From NCBI GenBank assembly GCA_964235485.1, contig CAXSAZ010000018.1, forward strand, positions 1-64,000: a stretch of 64,000 bases of DNA, given 5' to 3'. The stretch's first letter is position 1. Each line of letters begins with the position of its first letter. The position numbers and the translations under genes are program-made. Of the stretch, positions 17,659-25,329 are shown piece after piece. Origin of the DNA: CAHJXG01 sp964235485. GTDB taxonomy: Bacteria > Pseudomonadota > Alphaproteobacteria > Acetobacterales > Acetobacteraceae. Below the pieces are notes generated by a model. That model was not told where the DNA came from, did no database searches, and saw only the letters and a list, made by a program, of their open reading frames with translations.

Positions 17659-19314
17659 ATGGCGGACTTCGACGCGGCGGCCGTGCCGTCAACCGCAACC
17701 ATCGCCGCCGCGGAAAGCCTGCTCGGCGTCCGCTACACGGAGGCGGAGCGCGCGCTGATGGCGGACAACCTGCTCGCGCAAACGGAGCTTGCGCTGCGGC
17801 GGCGCGCGGTGCCGCTGCCGGCGACGCTGGCGCCCTCCTGCCGCTTCGACCCGCGCCTGCCGGGGCACGTTCCGCCGCGGGAGGACGGGCTGCGCCTGGC
17901 CGACGACGCCCCGGCGATGCCTGGCGATGACGCCGCCATTGCCTACGCGCCGGTCACGCACCAGGGCGCGTGGCTCCGCCGCGGCGACCTGACCGCCGCG
18001 CGGCTGGCCGACATCTACCTGTCCCGCATCGCCGCCATCGGGCCGCAACTCGAATGCTTTGCCACGGTGACGGCGGACGCCGCCCGGGCGCGCGCCGCGG
18101 CGCTGGATGGGATGGCTCGGCGCGGCGAGTGGCTCGGCCCGTTGCACGGCATCCCGTATGGCATGAAGGACATCATCGACACCGCGGGCGTCGAGACCGC
18201 CTGGGGCGCGGAGCCGTATCAGGGCCGGGTGCCCGCGGAGGACGCCCACGTCACGGCTCTGCTGCACGACGCGGGGGCGGTGATGCTGGGCAAGACGACG
18301 GTGGGCGCGCTGGCTTACGGCGACATCTGGCATGGCGGGCGCACCCGCAACCCGTGGAACACTGCCGAAGGGTCAAGCGGGTCGAGCGCCGGCTCCGCAT
18401 CGGCGACGGCTGCCGGGCTGGTCGGGTTTTCGATTGGCACGGAAACGCTGGGGTCCATCGTGGCGCCCTCGACGCGCTGCGGCACGACCGGGCTGCGCCC
18501 CACCTTTGGCCGGGTGTCGCGCCGGGGCGCCATGGCGCTGTGCCCGTCGCTCGACAAGATCGGGCCGATCTGCCGGGGCGTGGAGGATGCGGCGCTGGTG
18601 CTCGACGCGATCCGCGGCGCCGACCTGTTGGACCCCGCGCAGATCGCGGCGCCTTTCGGCTGGGACGGTGCCCGCCCGGCGGCCGGGCTGCGGCTGGGCT
18701 ACATCGAGGCGGATTTCGCCGAAGGGCACGAGATGGACCGCGCGGCGCTGCAAGCGGCGGGCGAGTTGGGGGTGGAGCTGGTGCCGCTGACCCGGCCCGA
18801 CCTGCCCTACGACGCGCTGATGAGCGTGCTGTTCGCGGAGGCCGCCGCCTCCTTTGAGGCGCTGACGCTATCGGACCGCGACGACGCCCTGATCTGGCAA
18901 GCCAAGGAGGCGTGGCCGAATGCCTTCCGCAAGGCGCGCTTCCTGTCCGCGGTGGACCATGTGCAGCTTGACCGGTTCCGTTCGATGGTCATGCAGGCGA
19001 CGGCCGCCATGTTCCGCGGCGTGGACGCGGTGATCGGGCCGAGCCAGGTCGGCCCGATGCTGGTCATCACCAACTTTACCGGCCATCCCTGCCTGTGCCT
19101 GCCCACCGGGCTGCAACGCGCGCCCACCCGCGGCGCGTTGTCGCTGGCGCGGGCCAGGCTGGACCTCGGCGCGGAGGAGGCCGGGCCGCAGCACGACGTG
19201 CCCCACACGGTCTGCCTATGGAGCGGGCTGTTCGACGAGGCGCCGGCGCTCACGGTGGGCTTGGCGCTGGAGCGGCAATTCGGCTACGCCGCGCACCGCC
19301 CGCCGGTCGGGTGA
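17659..19314 (+). CDS. Amidase signature family protein
   Basis: Ser-cisSer-Lys amidase of 551 residues. The catalytic Lys lies in GIPYGMKDIID, the Gly/Ser-rich loop with the cis-Ser is EGSSGSSAGSASATAAG, and the nucleophile Ser is in ETLGSIVAPSTRCG. About 100 extra residues precede the usual start of the fold. AtzF/GatA-type amidases hydrolyse simple amides or allophanate; the partner deaminase upstream suggests a nitrogen-scavenging role, but the substrate is unknown. The start ATG is preceded by GAGGGGAGC, a good ribosome site. Confidence 0.85.
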   Translation: MADFDAAAVPSTATIAAAESLLGVRYTEAERALMADNLLAQTELALRRRAVPLPATLAPSCRFDPRLPGHVPPREDGLRLADDAPAMPGDDAAIAYAPVTHQGAWLRRGDLTAARLADIYLSRIAAIGPQLECFATVTADAARARAAALDGMARRGEWLGPLHGIPYGMKDIIDTAGVETAWGAEPYQGRVPAEDAHVTALLHDAGAVMLGKTTVGALAYGDIWHGGRTRNPWNTAEGSSGSSAGSASATAAGLVGFSIGTETLGSIVAPSTRCGTTGLRPTFGRVSRRGAMALCPSLDKIGPICRGVEDAALVLDAIRGADLLDPAQIAAPFGWDGARPAAGLRLGYIEADFAEGHEMDRAALQAAGELGVELVPLTRPDLPYDALMSVLFAEAAASFEALTLSDRDDALIWQAKEAWPNAFRKARFLSAVDHVQLDRFRSMVMQATAAMFRGVDAVIGPSQVGPMLVITNFTGHPCLCLPTGLQRAPTRGALSLARARLDLGAEEAGPQHDVPHTVCLWSGLFDEAPALTVGLALERQFGYAAHRPPVG

Positions 19315-19349
19315 GCGGCTCGCGGAGCGGTCGGACGTCCCAAACTCCC

Positions 19350-20144
19350 ATGCCGGGCGGGACGAGACAGCGCCACGTCGAGCGCATTGATCATCAAGAC
19401 GGAACGTCGGCACCGTGGGGACCCGCTGTCGCCGGGTGGACCTATTGGCGGCCGGCGGTGGACGGCATCGTCGAACTGGGCACGCTGCAGGGCCGCGAGG
19501 TCGCGCTTCCGGCGCACTTCCACGGCGAGGACCAGATCACCTTCGTCGTTTTCGGCAGGCGCAGGTTTGTCATCGGGGGCGAGGTCATCGCGCTTGCGGC
19601 CGGTCAGGGCGCCCTGATCCCCGCAGGCGTCGCGCACCGGTCCTTGGCGGAGCCGTCCGGCGTTGTCTGCCTCAACGCCTACCTGCCGGCGGGAGAGTGC
19701 AACGCAGCCGCGGCGTTACGGGATGTCGAGCGTCTTTGGTGCCGGACGGGTCAGGTTCGCTGGACGGAGCTAGGCGCAGCGTTTCGCAAGCACCGGCAAA
19801 GGGAGAAACAAGGAGCCTCGATGGGCGGCGCCGTTCCGATCCGCACAGTGCACCGCGAGGCCGTGAGCCGGGTGGCGGCACGAGCCGGAACAAGCCGCGA
19901 AGGCTTCTCCCGCATGTTCAGCAAGCATCACGGGATGCCGCCTCATGCATTCTGGCTTATGGCCCGGCTGAACCATGCGCGCGGGCTGCTCAGGGCCGGC
20001 GAGGCCATCGCTGCCATCGCTGCCGAGACCGGGTTCAGTGATCAGAGCCATCTTGGCCGTTTCTTCCGGCGCGCTTTCGGCATTACCCCGGGCCGCTACC
20101 GCTCAGGCTGGCTGGGGTCACAAACGTGCCAGACGCGGCGGTGA
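19350..20144 (+). CDS. AraC family transcriptional regulator
   Basis: Regulator of about 264 residues with an N-terminal cupin (LPAHFHGEDQITFVVFGRRRFVIGGE, then LIPAGVAHR) and a C-terminal double helix-turn-helix (VAARAGTSREGFSRMFSKHHG and IAAETGFSDQSHLGRFFRRAFGITPGRYR). The ATG at 19350 fits the start of the cupin; the open frame upstream overlaps the amidase. It follows the amidase by 35 bases and precedes the DMT transporter, so it may control either. Confidence 0.85.
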   Translation: MPGGTRQRHVERIDHQDGTSAPWGPAVAGWTYWRPAVDGIVELGTLQGREVALPAHFHGEDQITFVVFGRRRFVIGGEVIALAAGQGALIPAGVAHRSLAEPSGVVCLNAYLPAGECNAAAALRDVERLWCRTGQVRWTELGAAFRKHRQREKQGASMGGAVPIRTVHREAVSRVAARAGTSREGFSRMFSKHHGMPPHAFWLMARLNHARGLLRAGEAIAAIAAETGFSDQSHLGRFFRRAFGITPGRYRSGWLGSQTCQTRR

Positions 20145-20185
20145 GTTGCGGTTAGACCCGGTTTCAATGAGACAGGGGGAACGTG

Positions 20186-20641
20186 ATGTCAGGGCTTTAC
20201 AGCAACGCCGCATACCACTTGTTTGTCGTGGGCGCTGGGGTCAGCGTCGCGTTGCAGCAGGTTCTCAACGCGAGACTGCGGGCGGAGCTGGGCTCGCCGT
20301 GGTGGACGGGATTTATCAGCTACTTCGTCGGCGCGATGGCGATGTTGGCAGCCATCGCCGCGTCCGGCGAGCCGCGGCTGACGGGCGCCATGGCCGCGCG
20401 CGCGTCCTGGCCGTCGTGGACAGGAGGCTTGTTCGGCGCGGCCTTCATCGGCACGGCAATCCTCATGGTGCCCCGGCTTGGGGCGACGACGGTGCTCGCG
20501 CTGATCGTCGTCGGCCAGATGCTTGGGGCGCTGACGTTCGACCACATCGGCCTGCTTGGCCTGCCGCAGCACTCGGTGACCCCGGTCCGGCTGGCTGGAG
20601 TGGCGCTCCTGATCCTTGGCGTCATCTTGGTGCGCGCCTGA
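20186..20641 (+). CDS. DMT family transporter (YdcZ / DUF606 type)
   Basis: Small inner-membrane protein of 151 residues with about five hydrophobic helices and the family features LQQVLNARLR, WWTGFISYFVGA, and GLLGLPQHSVTPVRLAG near the C-terminus. YdcZ/DUF606 proteins are short drug/metabolite-transporter relatives whose substrates are mostly unknown. The ATG at 20186 has GGGGGA upstream; a GTG three bases earlier is also possible. It lies 41 bases after the AraC regulator gene on the same strand. Confidence 0.85.
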   Translation: MSGLYSNAAYHLFVVGAGVSVALQQVLNARLRAELGSPWWTGFISYFVGAMAMLAAIAASGEPRLTGAMAARASWPSWTGGLFGAAFIGTAILMVPRLGATTVLALIVVGQMLGALTFDHIGLLGLPQHSVTPVRLAGVALLILGVILVRA

Positions 20642-20677
20642 TCGGAGGCATGGCGCCCCTCCTCACGCTCCGTCCTC

Positions 20678-21475
20678 TTACCCCGGCGGCACGGCCTCGG
20701 CGGATCGGATCGGCATCCCGCCGCGGCGCGGCGCAGGCTTGGCGGCCTCGGGCGGCTCGGCCTGCCGCACGTGCTTGGAGGCCGCGCGCTCCATCCGGTT
20801 CCACAGCCGCCGGATGCCTTCGGTCACGGCAAGGTAGATCAGCGCCGCGTAGAGATAGACCGAGAAGTCGAACGTCCGGGCGAAGATCAGCCGGGTCTGC
20901 CCCATGAGGTCCAGCAAGGTGACGATGGCCGCCAGCGCGCTGGCCTTGATCACCAGGATCAGCTCGTTGCCGAGCGGGCGCAGCGCCGCCAGGAACGCTT
21001 GCGGCCACACCACATGCCGCGCCGCCCGATACGGCGAAAGGCCGAGCGCCGCCGCGGCCTCCCTTTGGCCCCGGAGTACGGAGCCGAGCGCGCCGCGCAG
21101 GATTTCGGCCTGATACGCCGCGGTGTTCAAGGAGAACGCCAGGATGCAGCAGTAGAACGCATCGCGGAAGAACCACCACACCCCGGCGCCCGTCAGCCAC
21201 GGCCGGACCTCGCCGGCGCCGTAGTACACGAGGTAAAGCTGGCACAGCAGCGGCGTGCCCCGGAACACGGCGATGTAGCCGGCAGCAAGGCCCCGCAACG
21301 CCACGTTGCGCGAGGTGCGGGCGCGGCAGATCAGGGTGGCCAGCACGAAGCCGATGCTGCACGACAGCAGCACGACCTCCGCCGTGATCCGGACGCCGCT
21401 CAGCAGCCGCCAGCCGTACTGCGACAGCAGCTCCGTGTTGAACACGAAGCCGAGCAGGCCGTGCAGCGCGTCCAT
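20678..21475 (-). CDS. Amino acid ABC transporter permease (HisM type)
   Basis: Inner-membrane permease of about 265 residues. The N-terminal helices and the EAA loop (EAAAALGLSPYRAARHVVWPQAF) identify the polar-amino-acid permease family. The C-terminal 30 residues are charged, Pro/Ala-rich and longer than usual. The ATG at 21475 overlaps the upstream permease stop by one base; a GTG at 21478 gives a GTGA overlap. It is the last gene of a binding protein-permease-permease operon in which no ATPase gene is present. Confidence 0.9.
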   Translation of the reverse strand: MDALHGLLGFVFNTELLSQYGWRLLSGVRITAEVVLLSCSIGFVLATLICRARTSRNVALRGLAAGYIAVFRGTPLLCQLYLVYYGAGEVRPWLTGAGVWWFFRDAFYCCILAFSLNTAAYQAEILRGALGSVLRGQREAAAALGLSPYRAARHVVWPQAFLAALRPLGNELILVIKASALAAIVTLLDLMGQTRLIFARTFDFSVYLYAALIYLAVTEGIRRLWNRMERAASKHVRQAEPPEAAKPAPRRGGMPIRSAEAVPPG

Positions 21476-22176
21476 CACGCGATCCCCCGGTTGGCGCGGC
21501 GTTCCAGCATCGCCTGCCCGGCGTTGGAAGCGAGGCTGAACACGAGGTAGATGGCCGCCGCGGCGCCGTAGAACAGGATCGGCCGCGTGGTGTTCTTGCT
21601 GGCCTCCGACGCTGCGCGCAGCAGGTCCGTGACCGCGAGCGTCGAGATCAGCGACGTGTCCTTCAGCAACACCGTCCAAATGTTGCCGAGGCCGGGCAAG
21701 GCGACCCGGCCCAATTGCGGCAGCACGACCAGGAAGAACGCGCGCCTACGGTCCAGCCCCAGGGAGCGTGCGGCCTCGACCTGGCCGGTCGGCACCGTGC
21801 GCAGCGCCGCCACCCAGACCTCCCCCGAATAAGCGGCCACGACCACCGACAGCGCGATCACCCCGGCGACGAATGCGCTCAGCTCCAAGCGCGCCCCCAT
21901 GCCCAAAGCCGCTTGCGCGTGGTCCAGCAAGGCTTGCAGCCCGAAATACACGATGAACAGCGCGAGCAGGTCCGGGATGCCGCGAAAGAACGTCGTGTAA
22001 GCCTCCGACAGCCCCCGCACCGCCCGCCAGCGCGACAGCTTCAGCCCCGCCAGCGCCAACCCACCGCCAAAGCCGAACGGCGCCGTCACCAGCGCCAGCG
22101 CCACGGTGACAAGGGCGCCACGCAGCAGCAGCGCGCCCCAGCCGTCCGGTCCGAACAGCAGGCCGGCGGCGCCCAT
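21475..22176 (-). CDS. Amino acid ABC transporter permease (HisQ type)
   Basis: First permease of the polar amino-acid ABC transporter, 233 residues. It shows TTFFRGIPDLLALFIVYFG in the second helix region and the EAA loop EAARSLGLDRRRAFFLVVLPQ that contacts the ATPase. It starts seven bases after the binding-protein gene ends. It probably pairs with the next gene as a heterodimer. Confidence 0.9.
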   Translation of the reverse strand: MGAAGLLFGPDGWGALLLRGALVTVALALVTAPFGFGGGLALAGLKLSRWRAVRGLSEAYTTFFRGIPDLLALFIVYFGLQALLDHAQAALGMGARLELSAFVAGVIALSVVVAAYSGEVWVAALRTVPTGQVEAARSLGLDRRRAFFLVVLPQLGRVALPGLGNIWTVLLKDTSLISTLAVTDLLRAASEASKNTTRPILFYGAAAAIYLVFSLASNAGQAMLERRANRGIA

Positions 22177-22182
22177 GGCCGG

Positions 22183-22974
22183 CTATTTCCCGCGGATGTC
22201 GATGGTGAAGTACTTCTTCGCAAGCGTCTGGTAGGTCCCGTCCGCGTCCAGCTCGGCGATGGCCTTGTTGAACATGGCCTGCAGGTCGGTATCGCCGGGG
22301 CGGAAGGCGGCGCCCACCCCGGGGCCGTGGATGCCTGGCACCCGCTTGACCTCCGACAGGATCTTGCAGCAGCCGTTGCCCTTGGTCTTGACGAAATCCT
22401 GCTCCACCAGCACGTCGCCCATCACGTAGTCCAGCCGGCCGCTGGCGAGGTCGAGATTCGGCTCGTCCTGGGTCGGGTACAGTTTGATGTCCGAGTCCGG
22501 GTAGAACTTCTCCAGGAAATTGGCATGGATCGTGGAGGATTGGGTGCCGATGGACTTGCCCTTGAGCGCCGTTGGGCTGGTATCGGTGGATTTCTCGCTG
22601 GCTTGGCCGACCCAGACGGGCGGCGTCGCGTAATACACGTCGGAGAAGATCACCTTCGCCTTGCGCGCGTCCGTGATGTTCATGGAGGAAAAGATCACGT
22701 CGAACTTGCCCGCCAGCAGCGACGGGATGATGCCGTCCCAATCCTGGTTCTGGAATGTGCAGGTTGCTTCCAGCTTGGCGCAGATCGCCTTGGCATAATC
22801 GACCTCGAACCCGACGATCTCGCCCTTTTGGTTCACGCTCTCGAACGGCGCGTAGCTCGCGTCCATGCCGAAGCGGATGGTTTTCCACTCCTTCGCCTCC
22901 GCCGTGCGGGCGCCCATGCCGGTCGCCAGGCCGCAAACAAGGCCGACCGCAAGCAGCAGCTTCGGAATACCCAT
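22183..22974 (-). CDS. ABC transporter substrate-binding protein, polar amino acid type
   Basis: Periplasmic binding protein of about 263 residues, SBP family 3 (HisJ/ArgT type). A signal peptide (LLLAVGLVCGLATGMGARTAEA) precedes the mature core, which shows FGMDASYAPFES, GFEVDYAKAICAKL and WDGIIPSLLAGKFDVI. The ligand is probably a basic amino acid or opine by family resemblance, but this is not provable here. The ATG at 22974 has AAAGGAG seven bases upstream, fixing the start. Confidence 0.92.
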   Translation of the reverse strand: MGIPKLLLAVGLVCGLATGMGARTAEAKEWKTIRFGMDASYAPFESVNQKGEIVGFEVDYAKAICAKLEATCTFQNQDWDGIIPSLLAGKFDVIFSSMNITDARKAKVIFSDVYYATPPVWVGQASEKSTDTSPTALKGKSIGTQSSTIHANFLEKFYPDSDIKLYPTQDEPNLDLASGRLDYVMGDVLVEQDFVKTKGNGCCKILSEVKRVPGIHGPGVGAAFRPGDTDLQAMFNKAIAELDADGTYQTLAKKYFTIDIRGK

Positions 22975-23039
22975 TCTGATCTCCTTTGCCTCAACGGACC
23001 AACTGCAAGCTGAGAACATAACGGGCGGCGCTGCAAGGC

Positions 23040-23972
23040 TCATGCCACGTTGGGGCCTGGGCGGCAGCGCGTGACATGCGCCTCGTGCGGCCAGCCCGTG
23101 TGGGTGGCGAGCAGGCGCGCGCCGTCGAGTGCCGTGCCCTGCGCAGGGACGAGCCTCAACCCGGCCTCGCCCAGCAGGCGCTCCAGCCGGTCGGTCAGCG
23201 GGGCGCCGAGGCGCAGGAGGCCACCGACCACCGCGCACGGGGCACCGGGCGGGAGCGCGGAGGCGGCGCCCCGGGCCGTGGCCGCCAGGTGCCCGGCGGC
23301 GTCGTGCAGGATCGCCCTGGCCGCGCCGTCCCCGGCCGCCGCCGCCCGCGCCACCTCCGGCGCGAAGCGGGCCGCGACGCTTGCGCTGTCCACGGCCGCC
23401 GGCCAGCCCGCGGGCGGTCCGAAAATGCGCTCCGCCGCCGGGCGCAGCGCCGTGCCCGGTCCCCGGCCGTCCACAGCCCGCAACGCGGCGCGCAAGCCGT
23501 GCAGGCCAATCCATCCGCCCCCGCCTTCGTCGCCGAGCAGCGGCCCCCAGCCGTCCGCGCGGCGCATCGCGCCGCCGCCCAAGGCGAGCGCCACGCTCCC
23601 CGTGCCGACCGCGAGCACGACGCCCTCGCCGCCGCCCAGCGCGCCCGCGTGGGAAGCGATGGCATCGCTGGCAACCGCCGCCTCGTCCGCTGGCAACGTG
23701 TCCGCCAGGCGTTCCGCAAGTTGGGCCGCCGCCGCCGGGGCCGCGAGCGCGCCGGCGGCGCCGATGCAGGCCCGGCCCACGCGCCCGACGCCTGCCGCCC
23801 GCAGCAACGGTTCGGCCACGGCAAGCACGGCCCGCTCCGCCGCCGCCACGCCGCCCGGCGCCGCCAAGCCGGGCGCGCCCACGCCCTCCGCCTCCGAGCG
23901 GGCCGCGCCGATCCAAAGCGCGGCGCGGCAGCCGGTCTTGCCCAGGTCGAGCGCCAGGATAGGTTCAGTCAT
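23040..23972 (-). CDS. BadF/BadG/BcrA/BcrD-type ATPase (N-acetylglucosamine kinase-like)
   Basis: ASKHA-fold sugar-kinase-like protein of about 310 residues. Phosphate-1 motif LALDLGKTGCRAALW at the N-terminus, a phosphate-2-like VLAVGTGSVALAL, GDEGGGGWIG, and a C-terminal adenosine motif VVGGLLRLG. Without the CoA-reductase subunits, proteins like this are usually glucosamine or GlcNAc kinases. The ATG at 23972 has GAGG upstream and is preferred over the ATG at 23987. It lies just upstream of the ABC binding-protein gene on the same strand (65-base gap), which could hint that the transported ligand is an amino sugar. Confidence 0.8.
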   Translation of the reverse strand: MTEPILALDLGKTGCRAALWIGAARSEAEGVGAPGLAAPGGVAAAERAVLAVAEPLLRAAGVGRVGRACIGAAGALAAPAAAAQLAERLADTLPADEAAVASDAIASHAGALGGGEGVVLAVGTGSVALALGGGAMRRADGWGPLLGDEGGGGWIGLHGLRAALRAVDGRGPGTALRPAAERIFGPPAGWPAAVDSASVAARFAPEVARAAAAGDGAARAILHDAAGHLAATARGAASALPPGAPCAVVGGLLRLGAPLTDRLERLLGEAGLRLVPAQGTALDGARLLATHTGWPHEAHVTRCRPGPNVA

Positions 23973-24081
23973 CTGTCGCCTCGGCAAACCGGGTCAAACC
24001 TGACCGGGGTTGCGGGCAAAACTATCGGGTCCGATGGACGCGACATCCAAAGAAGCCATATCTATGGATCAGAGCTAGGGG

Positions 24082-24456
24082 ATGCCGAACATGGCCACCG
24101 AGAGACAGAAGCCCGAAACTAAGCGTGCAGCAACCAAGCGTGCAGCACCTCCGCCCGCAGTCGTCCCGCGTCCTGTTTCCGCGCCTTCACCTAGCGGGCT
24201 TTCAGAAGCCGCAGATGCGGTTCTTGCGCTCACCCACATGGCGAGATTGCTTTCGAGAGGCGTGGAAGACATAAAGAAGAGAGCTGCGATTAAGCGTCCG
24301 CCCCTGGAAAATAACATTACTGCTGCTCAATCCAAAGAAGAAGAGGCTTGGACTCTTGATGTGCAAGATCAAGCTCTCCTAGACTCGTTCGATAGTCGGC
24401 TTGCCGAAGCACATCGCGGAATGGACCGCATCCTTGCACGTCTAAATGTCGAGTGA
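24082..24456 (+). CDS. Small hypothetical protein, Pro/Ala/Lys-rich N-terminus
   Basis: A 124-residue protein I do not recognise. The first 40 residues are rich in Ala, Pro, Lys and Arg and probably disordered; the rest is predicted helical, with a coiled-coil-like end (DSRLAEAHRGMDRILARL). The gene overlaps the next by four bases (GTGA), so the two are made together. Base composition is visibly more AT-rich than the neighbours. Confidence 0.6.
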   Translation: MPNMATERQKPETKRAATKRAAPPPAVVPRPVSAPSPSGLSEAADAVLALTHMARLLSRGVEDIKKRAAIKRPPLENNITAAQSKEEEAWTLDVQDQALLDSFDSRLAEAHRGMDRILARLNVE

Positions 24457-24746
24457 ACAGAGTGGCTCTGAACGATATCCTTAAAGCCCTTCGTGCTGTC
24501 GATCAGTTACTCGCCTTAGATGAGAAGTACAGGAAGGCTTTCGACAAGCTTACGGCGGACATCGAGGGATTGAAAGAGCGCGTCACTCGGTTGGAGGCAC
24601 GGGAGGATGTGGTGATCGTGGAAGCAAAGGCTGCGGCCGGGGCCGCGGCTTCGCAGGTGGCTATCGCGTCCGTGTCGGACCTAGCTGTGCGCATCGGCAG
24701 GCTGGAAGGACAGCACGGGCAGCGTCGCTTGGATACTCCCGAATAG
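24453..24746 (+). CDS. Small coiled-coil protein
   Basis: A 97-residue protein with GTG start coupled to the previous gene. It has a strong heptad pattern (LKALRAVDQLLALDEKYRKAF, then IEGLKERVTRLEARE) followed by an Ala-rich helix and a second short coil (LAVRIGRLE). I recognise the general layout from small accessory proteins in alphaproteobacterial genomes but not a function. AT-richer than flanking genes; together with the preceding gene and the decayed toxin-antitoxin genes downstream it looks like an acquired patch. Confidence 0.6.
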   Translation: MNRVALNDILKALRAVDQLLALDEKYRKAFDKLTADIEGLKERVTRLEAREDVVIVEAKAAAGAAASQVAIASVSDLAVRIGRLEGQHGQRRLDTPE

Positions 24747-24962
24747 GCGCAGCCCAGGACTAGGCCAATAATCCTAAATTATGGAAAGCGGGCGGCAGTG
24801 GAAGCAGAGTAGAAGGGCAGTCGTTGGAGGCGGACCGAGCCGAAAGGCAGCATAGGATCCGCGAGGACTTGAATTCCAGCCCTGCGCAGGCACCCGGAGA
24901 GGGCGCAATCACTCGGGCGCCCGACCCTGGTCGCAACGCCCCCGACCTGTTACATGCAACGC

Positions 24963-25190
24963 ATGGCTGGCACAAGAACAGGGGCCGAGCACGTGCGGCG
25001 CCGGCGTGACAAGCTGCGGGCAGCCGGGCTGCGGCCGGTGCAGATCTAGGTGCCGGACACGCGGGCCGCAGGCTTCGCCCAGGAGTGCGCCCGGCAAGCG
25101 CGGGTGATCCGCGACGCGGAAACGCCCGAAAGTCAGGCCGAGGACAAGGCATGGTTCGAGGTGTCGGACACGGCCGGCTGGACGGCATGA
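24963..25190 (+). pseudogene. MazE-like antitoxin (DUF3018) pseudogene with in-frame stop
   Basis: Reading from the ATG at 24963 gives a DUF3018-type antitoxin: AEHVRRRRDKLRAAGLRPVQI, an amber codon, then VPDTRAAGFAQECARQARVI and a C-terminal GWTA before TGA. The TAG at 25047-25049 (codon 29) replaces what in this family is normally a Trp (IWVPDTR), a single-base TGG to TAG change. Everything after the stop stays in frame, so the lesion looks recent. A GTG right after the stop could in principle restart translation. Confidence 0.65.
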
Positions 25191-25200
25191 TGCTTTGCGC

Positions 25201-25320
25201 GAACCCATACGGTTCCGTAGAGGCGACCTGGTGACGGTCGCTTCCCAAGGCGGGCAAGGCAACTGGTGCCGGACTGCTCGCCCGACCCGGTGACGATCTG
25301 CCGTCTGGCCTGCAATTGCG
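25201..25320 (+). pseudogene. MazF-like toxin remnant
   Basis: Directly after the antitoxin-like pseudogene, one frame reads RRGDLVTVASQGGQG, resembling the N-terminus of MazF/PemK toxins (K-R-G-D-L-V-T-V-A-x-x-G-D-Y-G). The frame is lost within about ten codons, and a different frame then reads PVTICRLACN, resembling the family's S-V-T-V-C-P-L-T segment. No start codon is in frame with the first piece. This is a short, decayed remnant; the assignment rests on two short matches plus context. Confidence 0.4.
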
Positions 25321-25329
25321 CTACCCTCC

